A stretch of 64,000 bases of DNA from Muricea muricata (taxonomy: Eukaryota; Cnidaria; Anthozoa; Malacalcyonacea; Plexauridae), in assembly GCA_963855995.1 (NCBI GenBank), contig OY979725.1:9262883-9326882 (forward strand), written 5' to 3'. Both the position numbers and the translations under genes were made by a program. Position 1 is the first letter of the stretch. Each line of letters starts with the position of its first letter. Under the pieces are notes generated by a model. That model was not told the DNA's origin and made no database searches. It saw only the letters and a list, made by a program, of their open reading frames with translations. Shown piece after piece: positions 48,847 to 61,385 of the stretch.

Positions 48847-51640
48847 ATGTCTTCTTTTTCACGCTTTTTAAAAGAGCTGCCGTTCTTACCGAAACATTTC
48901 AGGGCCAAGCAAGAGCAAGAGGCTCGTAGGGCTGGCGCAGGCCCAGACTTGACAGGAATTACGATCAATGTCTACGAACTGGAGCTCAACGATGACAGTA
49001 CGGAGCAGTCTCGGGATACCAATAGCGACCAGGCAACATCGTTCGATACGCCAAAACCCGATAACGTCAGCGAACGTGTGTTATCCTCTGCAACCACCTC
49101 AAGATTGGGAGCAATATCGGCGCGACCGATACGCTATACAAACGTGGTTGTTTTCTGCAGGAAATGCCGTGATGAGATCCCTGTGCGGTACGTGGTGTAC
49201 CATCGAAGACGACATGAAGCTTTGGATATCCTGAAATACTCGTCAGGTACTGTGTTTGTCTAGGTATTTACATTCCAGAGGCCATCTTTCTTCCATTCCT
49301 TTCAGTCGCTGTAATTTTTAAAGGCAGTGGAGGGGCTCTGTGGAAACTAATGATTACGATAGTTGAGGAGTCTGAATTTGGCATTGCCGTATAATTATTT
49401 CGGTGTCAATGACGAGGTTAAAATGGTTCGAATATCCATCGGTGTTTTATGGCATCGTCTTCGCCGAACCTCTATCAACAAGAAAGTTGGAAGCTCAGCT
49501 CTCTTCCCCCCCTGGCTACGTAATTCCTCCAACCAGTCAGGTCAAGGAACTTGAGTTTTATAGTAAAGAGAGTGTTAACGTCCTAAAACACATTAATAGG
49601 GTAATTAATATTAACTGGCTCGATTGACATTTGTCTTTAAAAATGCTCTAAGTTAATGTTTCCTAAATTTGCCTCTAAAATTATGACTTTTTAGATTTTG
49701 ATGTAAACAGTAAAATCACCATGATGTTTTTTTAACTTTCAGATTTTCCACCGAAGACAATGCGGGCTCTTCTTCGGCGAAGGTATAAGATGGTCACAGA
49801 CGTGGTGGAAAGAAGAGACTTAGACCAAGCACAGATTTTTAATCTAACACAAAAAATAAACATGGCGTTTGGAATTTTAAAATGCGAAGTAGAAGGAACG
49901 GATGAACACGCCATCAATGTTTCACGTTGGAGAGGTAAGCTGAAACTTAAAAGGTTCCCAGTTGATCCATTTGGATCCGGATGATTTGGATGCATTCACC
50001 GCTGGCCAATAGCCTGGTGCTGAAAAACATACCTGCGAGAGGTTTTGGAGAAAGTTACAAAACATTAAGGAAACCCAGAACCGTGCCAATACTGTTGATA
50101 AATAAGTTTCTTGCATGCATGGTGAATATATCAATATCACTATAATTTTGTGGACAGACGACGTTAATTGATCATCAAGAATAAAAAACAAAAACTAAAC
50201 ACTACGTCAAAACCGCCCCCCCCCCAAAAAAAAATAAACACCACGTAAATTTATTATCATAATTTTATCAGGCTATAATAAATTCGCGCGTGGTGTTTCC
50301 ACAAAGTTACAATGATCTGATACAGAGAGTGCTTCAGCTTAAATGAGATTAAAACAGTGATGCGTGTGTTCCAAGTTTTGTTATTATCTCTCTTTTTAGA
50401 GAAGGACATTAAAACAGATGGTAAAGCATTCAACTCTGGTATAATTCTTGGCATAAGCAAATACAGAACGCCCGAGAGTGGTTTGTCGATAACCAAGACA
50501 GTTCACGTCGATAATTTCCTAGAAAACAGAGGATTGTTTTTCGGAATTTACCAAGGGTACAATGGCAGCCATGTGGCAAATTTATGCGCCCGCGAGCTTC
50601 ACAAAGAAGTAAAAGAGCATCTTCTTGATGTTCCGGATATTCGTGATAATTCCGAGATTTTGAGATCGGCTTTCCGAGAGGCGTATCGGAAGATCGACAG
50701 AGTTCAACTGTTAGGGGAAGGCGAGCATCCGGTGAAAAGATGGAGTGGCTGCTCCGCGGTGACCTGCCTACTTCTCGAAGAGGTACTTTATGTTGCGAAT
50801 GAAGGAAACGTGAAAGGGATTCTAATCCGAGAAAACAACACAATACGCGCCATCACTACATCGCATGATTTGTACAACCGAAAGGAACGTATGCGCGTGC
50901 GCAGAAATTGCGGGGTTGTTGTCAAGACAGACAAGTGTGCGCTCGTGAACGGAGTCCTGGGCACCACGCGCGGCCTGGGCAACCAAGGGGACTGGAGACT
51001 TAAGATATGCGTTATTAACAAGCCGAGATTTCGTGTTGTAAGTTTGAAGGCAACAGACAAAATGATCGTGTTCGCATCTGATGGCATCTGGAGGGTTTTT
51101 GGTCATGACGATGTTTTGTTTCTTCTGAATAAATTTCTACGCGACGCTACGTGTAAGCGGCACTGCTCGCAGGAAAGCTTACTGAAGGCCAAAACACCAG
51201 ATGTACTCGGTTTTCTGAGCGTACCGACCGTTCACGTTGACAAGGAATACCAAGCTTACCTCAGAAAGCGGAATGTAAATCCTATCGATACAAGGGCGCC
51301 GCAGCATGTGAAATGGAGCTCAGACAATCCGACCATCGTAATCAGGCGTGCGTCGATCGTTCAAGAAAAGCCTTACTTAGAAGAGGGCAAGAAGGCGGAT
51401 GATTCTAAGAAATTCTATTTCACCGATTTCGAGCAAGACGATGAAGATTTACAGGAATTATCAAAGTTTCTCAATCATTACAATACGGACTCGTCTTACA
51501 CGAGGCGCGAGATTGCGCGGCTGCTCAGCAAACGTTTACTCAAGAGTGCTTTGATCGCGGGCGCGGAAACTGATAATATCGCACTCGTGTTGTTGTTGAA
51601 AGGCTTTGACAGTGAAGAGCACAGACATAAAAATACATAA
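48847..51640 (+). CDS. PP2D1: PP2D1-like PP2C pseudophosphatase with C2H2 finger
   Basis: Three exons, 48847-49246, 49743-49934 and 50400-51640 (TAA), encode 610 residues. The N-terminal part has a single C2H2-type finger (Cys104, Cys107, His119, His123; CX2C-X11-HX3H) in FCRKCRDEIPVRYVVYHRRR. The PP2C fold begins near residue 200. FFGIYQGYNGSHVANLCARE aligns with the catalytic DGHGG segment, but the metal-binding Asp is Gln249 and the His-Gly is changed. LYVANEGNVKGIL has Asn where PP2Cs have GDSR, and RGLGNQ replaces RALGD. The later Asp residues in SDGIW (424-428) and TDN (588-590) are kept. Loss of the first metal ligand argues against normal phosphatase activity. The length and the finger-plus-PP2C order fit PP2D1 (PP2C-like domain-containing 1), whose function is poorly known. 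Assignment to PP2D1 rather than another PP2C-like family is tentative. Confidence 0.8.
50236..50299. mobile_element. Short MITE with ACACCACGTAAAT termini, copy 2
   Basis: AAACACCACGTAAATTTATT pairs with AATAAATTCGCGCGTGGTGT, and both ends match the family at 12851-12943. It lies in intron 2 of the PP2D1-like gene beside a C9/A9 homopolymer stretch (50215-50234). Confidence 0.65.
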
Positions 51641-52748
51641 CAGGAACAGGCATGCTTTCTAGTTAAGACTGCATAATTATTCAATTAGCTAAAATATCTG
51701 TGACACAGTTCCCCGAAAAATTTGCATGAAATTTCAACGTACAGTGATAAAAGATATCTATCGTTTTTGGTTGTCAGAACGCCCGGACAGCTCAGAGCCG
51801 CTTGATGAATTACAGTAAGAAATTGAGAGTTGAGATGTATACTACATTTAAGAAGGGTCTCACAAGGAGGGGGGGGGGGGTCGAGTTCCCCCGTTTCCGA
51901 CCCTTTAAGTTCTGACCCCCTATTTTCATCCAGCAAACATGAACCCAAATTCATGGAATGTAGGCGCCAAGTAGAATGTAAACTCTGGTTGCAAACTTCC
52001 GGAGAAATCAGAAAAGATTTGATGTTTACATTTTCATCTGTAATGCCATTGTAGTATCTTTATTCTTTCTGGGAAAGAGGCTTTGTTCCTCTCTTTCCCA
52101 AAATATTTTGTGTTCTCTTGTCTCCTACTTATTTTTATTTTGTTCCCGTGTTCCGATTGTAAAATTTACGGTGTTCTTTTGTTGCTCCAAAACGCTGGGG
52201 CACCTCATTATGTTGGTTCATTATAATATAGTTCTCTTTTCTTCCAGGTCCTTTTTCCACTATCCCGTTTCAGTACATCTAAGTATTTTTAGAGTAAATA
52301 CACGAGCCTTCCCACTTCTGTTTATATAGTCTGTTGTAATCTACTGTAGTCTCCTTTGTCTGTCTTCTCTATTTTTCTGCAGCAAGCTGTTGCCAAATTA
52401 GGAGCAATATTAAAATAAGTTTTCGTATCTATGTATATATAATTTATAGCAAAAGATTCGGCTGTATTTCCTTTTAATACATAAAAGGTACGCACGAAAA
52501 TTTATATTTTTCTCTCAGTATTTTTAACTATAATTTGGTAAAAGCTTCAGAAAGACAGAACTATTCACAGAAAATTACATTATACTACAAACTGAGCGGC
52601 AGTAAGACTGTTCTTGTAGTTTATTGTCCTTCCCATTTTTAATTTGGCTACTTCACTTTCGGTGGATACTAATGCTGTAATGTAACGAAAAACTGACTGA
52701 ATTTTCTTTGCATCAGAAACTTTGTGTGTAACAGAAGCGTTTTCTTAG

Positions 52749-52917
52749 GCCTTGTTTTCATATATCGTAATTTATCGGCGATGTCCTTGTGGTTATATTA
52801 TCGTGATCAGTGATCAATAAAATATTTTGTGTTTCGGAAATCATGTTCTCCTTCAGTGATCTCCCACGATAAATCGGCGGTGAATTGTGATGAATTACGA
52901 TATATGAAAACCAGGCC
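52749..52917. mobile_element. Inverted-repeat element (AAACCAGGC family)
   Basis: GGCCTTGTTTTCATATATCG and TAATTTATCGGCG at the left pair with CGCCGATTTATCG-like inner sequence and GATATATGAAAACCAGGCC at the right. A more diverged relative is at 32560-32770. Confidence 0.7.
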
Positions 52918-52994
52918 AAAGGCCTCTGAAGTGGTAAAATATGTCCGAGCTGAGAGTTGCCTTTTTTGGCTTGGAAAGTGGGATTTCAGGCACT

Positions 52995-53409
52995 GAGACT
53001 GGGTCACTGATATTCATCAGCAACAAACAATAGAAAATTACGATGAAAGGATTTGAGCACTGGAAAATTTCTGTTTCTTTTTGGAGTCGAAATGGTATGG
53101 ACAAAAAAAGCCTTTGCAAGTACTGCGACACTTGTTTGAAAATAGTCAAATAGAAAAACAAATTAAGCAAAGCAATATAGTTTATACGCAATTTTCTCTC
53201 AAAATTTTCAGAGAAACCCCACAAAAACACATCAAAATTCGTCAAATGTTGAACGATTTTGGTAACATGTCTACCACATCTATTATTTCCATAACCTTGC
53301 GGCAAATGAACAAGCAAGTCGAGGCGAGTACGTTGAGACTGGGTCACTGATATTCATCAGCAAAAAAAACAATAGAAAATCACGAGGGGATTTGAGCACT
53401 GGGAAAATT
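52995..53409. repeat. Dispersed repeat (reverse copy) flanked by 75-bp direct repeats
   Basis: 52995-53069 and 53335-53409 are near-identical direct repeats (GAGACTGGGTCACTGATATT, CATCAGCAA, GGATTTGAGCACTGG). Between them, 53080-53330 is the reverse complement of the P450-flank repeat at 21025-21310. Confidence 0.7.
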
Positions 53410-53986
53410 GGGTTAGGGTGATTGAATAGGCACCCCACCCTCTTCGAGACCTTACTCAAACCTAAAAAATTCTGTGACTGATATTGCTACTTTGCGCTGG
53501 TCCGGGGGTCTGGGCATCATTTACACGCATGCGCAGATTGGTTGCGCGAATTAAATCTGGGAAATATAAACCCGATGGCTGAATTTTTATTAAAGTTTGA
53601 CTTTAAATTTGTTGGGTGTTTGATATTTTTAAAGCGTTCCTTGTTATTTTTTCCGATCTTTGTCTTGTCAAACGTCAAGAGTGTTGTAGAAGTATCTGAG
53701 AATAAAGGAAACGCTTCAAAACGAACAAGAACTAGCAAGCACATTCTGATTTATAAACACGTGAGTTCAGTTTGTTTCAAATTTTGTTTTATGTATTGTT
53801 TATATGTAGTTCTTTTGTCGTATATCTTCTGTGTTATGTGAAGCTTTTTCGGACCAGGCTGAATTTTAAGCTCAACTGCGGATTAAGTAATTATATTTAC
53901 AGTTTCACTTTCAGCTTTACCACATTCTCATGCAGTCACCAGTCACCACTAGGTCTGCACTAGTTTCTATCTACGAAATTGACGTG

Positions 53987-54194
53987 ACGTCCTATTCCAC
54001 TTAACATTGTTTCGTCATTCTTAGTAATATATTTTGTACAGCCTTGTACACACATAATAAGAATGAAGACAAAGCGAAGGACTACTGATGTTGGAAATCT
54101 GTTGCTTTCTCTGTATTTTGTACAGTCATGTACAACTCAATAAGAACGAAGAGACAGTATTGGATTGCTGACCATGTTAAGTGGAATAGGATGA
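53987..54194. mobile_element. MITE with CCTATTCCACTTAACAT ends
   Basis: CCTATTCCACTTAACAT at the left has its exact reverse complement ATGTTAAGTGGAATAGG at the right. Inside, two diverged direct copies of a segment beginning ATTTTGTACAGYCWTGTACA occur at about 54031 and 54113. Confidence 0.7.
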
Positions 54195-56425
54195 CATTCA
54201 GGCTGTAGTCAGTGTTTTGCATTTTTTCCATTCTAAGGGTCTTTTGAAATTTCGGACCCCACAAATATTATTTTGGGATTTCCTGCTTTTTTAATTAAGG
54301 TTACACATTGTTATGTGTCACTCGTCTTAAAAACAAGCAATAAAAGTGGCATAAATTCTTGTTCCCTTGGCTACATTGTCAGGATCATGATTTATACATA
54401 AGGTCTATTGAAAACAGACTATATATAATGATGCGTTAATGACTTGTCTCTCAAGATATTCATCCTGCAAATGAAACCTGATCTGCGACCATGCCATCTA
54501 ACATGTTTGGTAGAAAGCAATTTTGTATACAAATATGTACATATTAATGTACAATTAAGAATGTAAACATACAAAAGCCTACAAAAATGTGAATATTTGA
54601 AATTTTTATTTTGAAACCATGACAACGAGAACAGTTCTTGAGAAACTGAAAATGCCTTGATTGCCTTTTGACATGTAGATGGATGAATTTTTCATGTCCC
54701 TTTAAGTAAAAAACAAAATGAACCCAAGACACATTCATTTAAAGCCACAAATACTTTGAAGAACTTTGTTATTGTTCAGTAAGTTCTATTTACATTTGAA
54801 AATGGTCCATACCATTACGTTATACATGGTATAAATAAAATAATATTATGATTTGTCTGGTTTCCAGAACTATGATTGAGCTATCTACATTACTCCCGGA
54901 ATGTCATTTACAATAATTACAATTAAGTTACATGCAAATGGAATAAATGATATTGGCATTAATTGCAATCTATTTTATGACAGCACTTATAGGTCTATAT
55001 TTAACTGTACTAAATATTCAACAATCAATACAATATACACCATGTCTTTGGCAATGCTTAAATACATATTGCTATTTATACTTGTAGTGTTCATCTGAAG
55101 ATGCTGGTATGCATGTTAATTATTATGAATAAATACTTTCTCATGTATGTGGTGAACATTTGAATAGAGACATTTAAATGTTACAGTGAAGTTATAACTT
55201 AGCATAGGGCAGCCAGTGTCCAATATGGTCAATAACAAGCATTTGGTGTACAGTTTATTTTTAAAATCAACATGTAAATTTAAGTCTGTTTGAAGTCTCT
55301 AGTTTTTTTCTCAGAATTATATTTCAGGGCTCAAATTAATCACTTTCTATTTGCAATTAGCAAATGACTATTTTGCAGATAATGTGGTATATACAATTAG
55401 AACAAAGCATTAGGTTTACATTGAAGGTTGCTTTTTTAATCTTTGACAGTATTTTAAAACTGCCCAAGTTTTGTTTTTGGAAAGCAATGTTTCCACTTGT
55501 TGAAACTGAAATTTACTTTAAATTTTTAAAAAGGAAATTTGCAAATAGGTTTAATTCAAACCCTGAAAATCAATGCAGGAGATCTTGCATAGGACTTTTA
55601 AATAGAATCATCTCTGATTGATAATCCCTCACACAATTTATGTACTGTATGTTTGGGGTAACTATGTAGTGTTCCTGGTAAAACAGGCATAACACGGGAG
55701 GGGGGGGGGGGGGGGGAAGGGGGATTTTTCGAATATTGCTGCGTAAAAATTTGCCTCAGAACATAGAAAGTCACATTTTTCGTGTTTTATAGCTGAAATC
55801 AACTGTGGAGTAGACTTACTGTAATTAAAGGTTGGTTGTTCATAATTGGATTAGTGCTAACCCTAGGTTAAATTCTAACCTGCTGTTTCACTATCTGTGT
55901 ACCTACATTTCTGCTTATTTGAAAATTTCAGGAATTACTATTGATGCAGACAAGGTTCTGAAAAAGTATATTTTCTAACTTACAAACAAACTGCTAGGAA
56001 ATTTCCACTCTATTTTATGCTAACCTAGGGTTAAGCTAACTGGCTGTTGAACAACTGGCAGCAACCACTTGTTCAAAGATAGTTTTGCGTTAACCCACTT
56101 TTTCATAGTTTGTGTATTTCAATGCCTTTCTTTCTTTTGAAACTTGGCGAAACAAAGCATCACTGGATCGACCCAGCCAATATTTTTGGAAAAATATTTT
56201 CAAATTTACAAATAAGCTCTTAAAAACTTGACTTAATTTGCGGTTTTTAGTTAACCTTGAGTTAAGATGACTTACTTTTGAACAGCCGACCTTAGGCGTC
56301 TAGAAATGTAGCTGGGAACATAAACTTACCCCAAACACCTTTTTTATGCCTTGGGAGATGTTTTGTATGTGAGTGTTTCAAGTAGAGCGTAATACTCTTT
56401 CTAATTTCATTTAACTATCAAGTCT

Positions 56426-57718
56426 TCATACGAAGATTTCTTTTCGACTGTCGTAAATAAAACTGTTCCTCGAGATTGGAACTCTATTCGTGGACGGAGC
56501 AAAGCTCATAGACGTTGGCCTGGGCGTGCTATATCTCAGTCCTTTAAACCTTGAATCGACACCCAGTGCTGAGGTGCTGGCACTGCGTACGAATCGCGAC
56601 TGTTCTGCTCGGTACGGCTCTTCAGGGCTTGTAGAGACTGATTGTTCGCTCTTGTCCAACCACAGATTGTTCAATTTTACATCGTTTTTACTTGACTTCT
56701 CATGTTGTGTGGAGTTCCTTCGTTTGCGACGAAAGCACCAGACAGACGAACTGGCGAGAAATAGTAACAGCAATCCAACAGCAACGCCTACAAATAAGGC
56801 CAAGTTTATTTTGGTCGTTCCCTCGCTTTTCACTTCCGTTGGTTTACCTGATGCTGTGGAAATTATTGGATGTGTTGCTTTCGCCGTGCTTGCACTTCCG
56901 ACGCGTTGAGATGTTGGCAAACTGATTTCCGGAGGGGTAGGGGACGTGGTTGGGACGGTGGGAGCTCTCGTTGTTGGAGGGTCTGTTGTCGGAGGGTTTG
57001 TCGAAAGCAAGAAGTGCAAGTCTGTCGCCAGAATTCCATCCAATTGCCCCAAAGTGACATTAAACAGTTCACTTGAAGTTAGGTTCAGTGTCTTGGCAAG
57101 TGTGTCCATGCTCACGTCGTATTTCTCAGCCAGCATAACGAGCTTAGTCTTCGTTATATATTTAACAACATCGATCCAGTCTTGTTCAACGGCTCGAAAA
57201 GTGCTAGCATTAGACGAGTGTAGGGCTTCCGTTCGAGTTTCAACGGAAACGTTGTATTTACGTCCCAAAACCCTTAAGCCTAAGTTCTGTAGTTTAGATA
57301 GCGTGATATTATCAGAAATCGGGTACAGGTATTCTTCATCTGCGGTTAAAACGGCCCGAATTTCGCTTAAAGAGACATTTACTGTCCATCTGTTGCGGGC
57401 ATTGTAAAGCAATTTGTCTGTGGCGAGTCCATTTTTTTTTGCGGCGATGCCCAATACCACTGCACCGCTCACAGTGTTTCGCATAACTTTGGACAAACTC
57501 TGCTCCAAACTGATTACCATGTCGACAGGACTCAACTTGGAATAGTACTCGGTATTTGTGGCGTAGAAAAGTGTTAATATCTCGCCACGTTCTGTGATGA
57601 CTTCTTGGACAACGGGGTTAATACTCAAAGGCATTTGTAGCATAAGTTCCCCGCCAGCAAAATTTGTAATTGTTCTTGTTATTATGATTAGAAGAAGATA
57701 GAGCAGCTGAACTGCCAT
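56426..57718 (-). CDS. Single-exon type I membrane protein with about 40-residue repeats
   Basis: Intronless frame of 430 residues on the minus strand, ATG at 57718, not recognised as a known family. Residues 1-22 form a signal peptide. The ectodomain to about 240 contains related blocks at 36-71, 87-124, 148-185 and 192-230. The clearest share LGRKYNVSVETRTEAL / LAEKYDVSMDTLAKTL, with a second helix ending SEIRAVL or GQLDGIL. Six sequons lie at Asn114, 137, 156, 170, 212 and 220. A Pro/Thr-rich stalk (241-300) precedes one membrane helix (about 304-329, ending before FRRKRR). The cytoplasmic tail is about 100 residues, rich in Ser and Arg, and ends EIFV, which could be a class II PDZ ligand. 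The design suggests a glycosylated surface receptor or adhesion protein. The similarity of the blocks to LysM is superficial. The absence of introns suggests retroposition or a lineage-specific gene. Confidence 0.75.
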   Translation of the reverse strand: MAVQLLYLLLIIITRTITNFAGGELMLQMPLSINPVVQEVITERGEILTLFYATNTEYYSKLSPVDMVISLEQSLSKVMRNTVSGAVVLGIAAKKNGLATDKLLYNARNRWTVNVSLSEIRAVLTADEEYLYPISDNITLSKLQNLGLRVLGRKYNVSVETRTEALHSSNASTFRAVEQDWIDVVKYITKTKLVMLAEKYDVSMDTLAKTLNLTSSELFNVTLGQLDGILATDLHFLLSTNPPTTDPPTTRAPTVPTTSPTPPEISLPTSQRVGSASTAKATHPIISTASGKPTEVKSEGTTKINLALFVGVAVGLLLLFLASSSVWCFRRKRRNSTQHEKSSKNDVKLNNLWLDKSEQSVSTSPEEPYRAEQSRFVRSASTSALGVDSRFKGLRYSTPRPTSMSFAPSTNRVPISRNSFIYDSRKEIFV

Positions 57719-60052
57719 TATTATTTTAATAAGATCTCCAACAAGGACGAAGTACTTAACCTTTCAAACTCTTTCGTAATATTTCGCTATGTCTCTCACC
57801 CAAATCCTCAGTTGTGATCAAATTGCTACGTGTCGTTTAGTAAATCCTCTTCATCAAGCAACCGCTCCCATACAGAAAAAAAAACGGAGTCAGATAGTAA
57901 TCAGGCGGCTTTTTCAACACAACTACACTTCGACAATCGGTGTTTGGCGAACGTCGTATAGGTGGAAAGTACTTAAAAGCACTTAAAGTTCTCATCAATA
58001 TTAGAAGGTATTCCCACTTTTGTCGCACGACAAACTTTAATCTAAAACAAAGATTTATTCAAATGACTTCCACAAGTACATCCACATCATCATCCACTTA
58101 AGATTTCCTCAAAATGCCAAAAATAAACGCCAAACAGGAACACATAGAAGTTAGATTGGTGCTGCTCTCAAAAAATGACCAGTACTGGTGGGTTATTGGT
58201 GTATATTTCCCTTGCGTTGACGCTGCACTCTAGCCCGAGCTCTTGTGTGTAATTTACAAACAGAGTTAGCGAGGCACGACTAATAATTTGAGTTCCCACC
58301 GTTTGACCTGACGTGCATAACAAATGCTCCATTTAGTAGCTGAAGGGGGCGGGAAGGCCAAGTGTGGAGTATTGTCTTAAACAACTCGAGCAGAAAATTT
58401 CATTTCGCTCCGTCAAAAATATTTCAACATTGAAATGTATCAATATTTGTCACTGAAATTAATATCTTTGTTTTTTTTAGAACTGCTCGTGTTCCATGGT
58501 GCTTCGACATCATCCTGCTAGCGATACTGAGCAAGGATTATCTAGTAAGGAATTTAATATTGCTGTTGGAGTTTTTGACTTTGTAACGTATTCTATACAT
58601 AGCTACGATTACTATAAATAATCTCGCACATATTTAATCGTTACTGATGTCAGTGACGTATATCGAGGTTCAAAATTGTAAGCAGCCACACTTATACCTT
58701 TAGGCTTGCAATTATGTGGCATAACTGCCATAAATGTCGTTGCTATTGGTATAGGTATGCTAAACTGCGTGATGCCTGATGAAATTATATAGATATTGAA
58801 CTATGAAGAGGAAATTGAAGACATTACATTGCATAGTCTTTTTGCTGCCACTTAAGATGATAAGATCAGTTTTCTAAATGTAATATAGCCAGAGGTCACG
58901 ACGCCACGATTGGCAGTGAATAGAAAATTTATATGCTAATAGTCTACTTGTTTGTCACCTATATTCTTTGCCTTTGAACCAATTTGGTCTGTACGAGGAA
59001 TTGGCGCGAAAGAATTTTTGTTTTTATATTGTAACATCTTTTATTCGGAACATCAAAACGTGCATTATATATGTTCAAAGTTATTGGCAAATGTTTCAAT
59101 TAGGTCAATTAGAAAAGAATTTCCGCTTGCTGGTTCAGTCAAAAAACCCTCTAGGCCTGTATTTGTTTTTCTTTTCTTCATCGAAACAAGCCTTCGCAAC
59201 CAATTAAAACATTTAATATAGCATCCATTTCATATACGATCTGTGTACAACCAGTGAACAGATTAGTACTCTATAATTCTCATCACAATAGCTATGGATA
59301 AAAGTAGTGAGTCTAGTGACCCTAAAACTGTTCGAATTACAAATTACAGTTAACTCACACATACAGCTATAGTCATACATATAAGTTTTAATTCTGAATT
59401 TATACAGGGTATAGCTGTAGTATATATATTCAAGCTGATCAGTTCGAGTACATAATTTGAATATAAAATTGACGCGGTTATTACATATAGAACTATTTAA
59501 CAATAAAGATTTAAATCTCTAATTTGTATCTTAAAATTTCACACGACTTGGTTTGACCGCAAGAAAGATCTTTTCTTCAGTAATTATTTCCGTTGGGTCA
59601 TTATTTCGTTTTATTATTCTTTTTTTTTGCGCTTTTGAAACGTGCTTTCACGACATCTCGCATTTATGTGCGTAGTTTTGCTATTTTTTGCATTCGTATG
59701 GGCGGAACGCCCTCGTATCGCGCCCTAACCTATACAGACATTCTTTATATATTAAGATAGTTCTAAGGGCGGTTATTCAAATTTGGTTTGGCACCAACAC
59801 TGGGTTTTTACACGGTCGTTTATTTTGAAACCTAAACTAGCTTATACTGTAGATCTAGACAAGATCTCTATGTAGAAATATTTCCAAACTTAGGAAGGAG
59901 CTCCTCTGACGTTCACTTAAAAAAACCCACTGGGTTAAGCTGTACGTAGCTTTTGAACAAACGCCCCATTATTTTAAAGGAATCATATGATAGACAATTC
60001 CCATGATAGACTTAATTTTGATCCAGGCAAGATGAACGAAATCCTTAATCAC

Positions 60053-60348
60053 AGCTATAAAGAGCATCCTGAAATTAGTAAAATTGCAAAGTTTAATGGC
60101 GAGATGTTGTTAAGTATGGGAAATATAGCTCTGCGAAGTTTGCAAATTTTCGGATAGTATATTTTGTATTGTACGTATACGGGGAGAGAGCTACCACATT
60201 CGTCTTAAACGTGGTAGGCTTTCCCGTGCGTAATACAAATGTACATAGAAAATTCGCAAACTTCGTATAGGGCTGTGTTTTCCCTATTGTACAACATTTT
60301 GCCACCAAACTTTGCAGTTTTGCTAATTTTACGATGCTCTTCATAGCT
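60053..60348. mobile_element. Inverted-repeat element, about 295 bp
   Basis: The arms of about 65 bp start AGCTATAAAGAGCATCCTGA at the left and end in GATGCTCTTCATAGCT at the right. Inner segments pair (GCGAAGTTTGCAAATTTTC with GAAAATTCGCAAACTTCG). Around the centre, GAGAGCTACCACATTCGTC faces GTGGTAGGCTTTC. Non-coding. Confidence 0.7.
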
Positions 60349-61385
60349 TTAATCACAGATTTTGTTCATACTGCGTGGATCAAAGTTAGGTCGATCATAG
60401 CAATTGTTTATTGTTATATGGGCTAGCTTATTTCCAATATTTTATAGACGGTACAGGTATACAATGTAGTTCTTTGTAATGTAAGCTTTTCTGTATTAAA
60501 ATAAGCAAAAAGAGTACACAACTCTACTAACTAATACGATACGTATATGTTTATACATATAAGGGATTTGCATGGTAATTTTGCTTACTTGTTATTCACA
60601 ACATAAATCAAAGCGCGGCCCTAATTATAGTAAATTATTAACATTAGCTGTGGAAACAAAATAACAGAGCCTCTAATGTATTTTTTCAAAATACTTTATA
60701 CTCGAATTCGGGTGTACAATTATCTTCTCTAACTTACAAAATTACTTTGTACGTGACTTTAAGAAAGATGCCTTTGTGGCCTGTAAAATAGGACTCGCAG
60801 AACTTAAATTGATTTATATCACAATTATGTTATCCACGGAGAGCTTAAATAATTTACGAAAGCTTATTGTTGCAATTATTTCCAGCAAGTAAGTTTGCAA
60901 TATTTTTCTGTGCCATGCTGGGTAAACTGCGTTATATTATGGCAACATGAGATTCTTTATTATTTAGTGATATACAAAGTGATGCCGCTGTTTTTATTAG
61001 TTGATATGAATTGCCTTCTCGATTGCAAGAAAAAGTAAATACTTCATGTGTACATCTATCTAACTAGCTAAAATATCGAAATGTACAAGTGATTTGCAAC
61101 ATGTCTTTACTATAATTAGAATCAAAACAGACAGATCCCACGAGCCTATCAAAATCCCGGAAAGTTATTAAATATGAAACAATCAATCCAGCCCGGGAGA
61201 GCTCTTGAACATTATTAAATTATTTTTTCTTTAAACTTGTCATGCGCAGTTTTCAGAGCTGATGATTCTTTAAAAGCGTTCAAATGCATGACAAGAAATT
61301 CTGGATCATGATATTACTGCAAATAATTAAATTCAGATCTGAAACAGACCAGAAGCTTTTTAAGAATTTTCAACAATCTAACTTG

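Larger units (their letters stand above)
51641..56425. other. Intergenic spacer between PP2D1-like and membrane-protein genes
   Basis: No exon was recognised. It holds poly-G runs (51870 and 55699-55716), the inverted-repeat elements at 52749-52917 and 53987-54194, and a reverse copy of the P450-flank repeat enclosed by direct repeats (52995-53409). Around 53526-53545 there is a GC-richer patch with GCATGCGCA and ATTGG that looks promoter-like, followed by an unidentified frame at 53542-53841. The remainder is AT-rich. Confidence 0.5.

Noticed and set aside
49330-49630. Open frames inside the first PP2D1-like intron
   Set aside because: They lack splice sites in phase with the neighbouring exons and have no domain resemblance.
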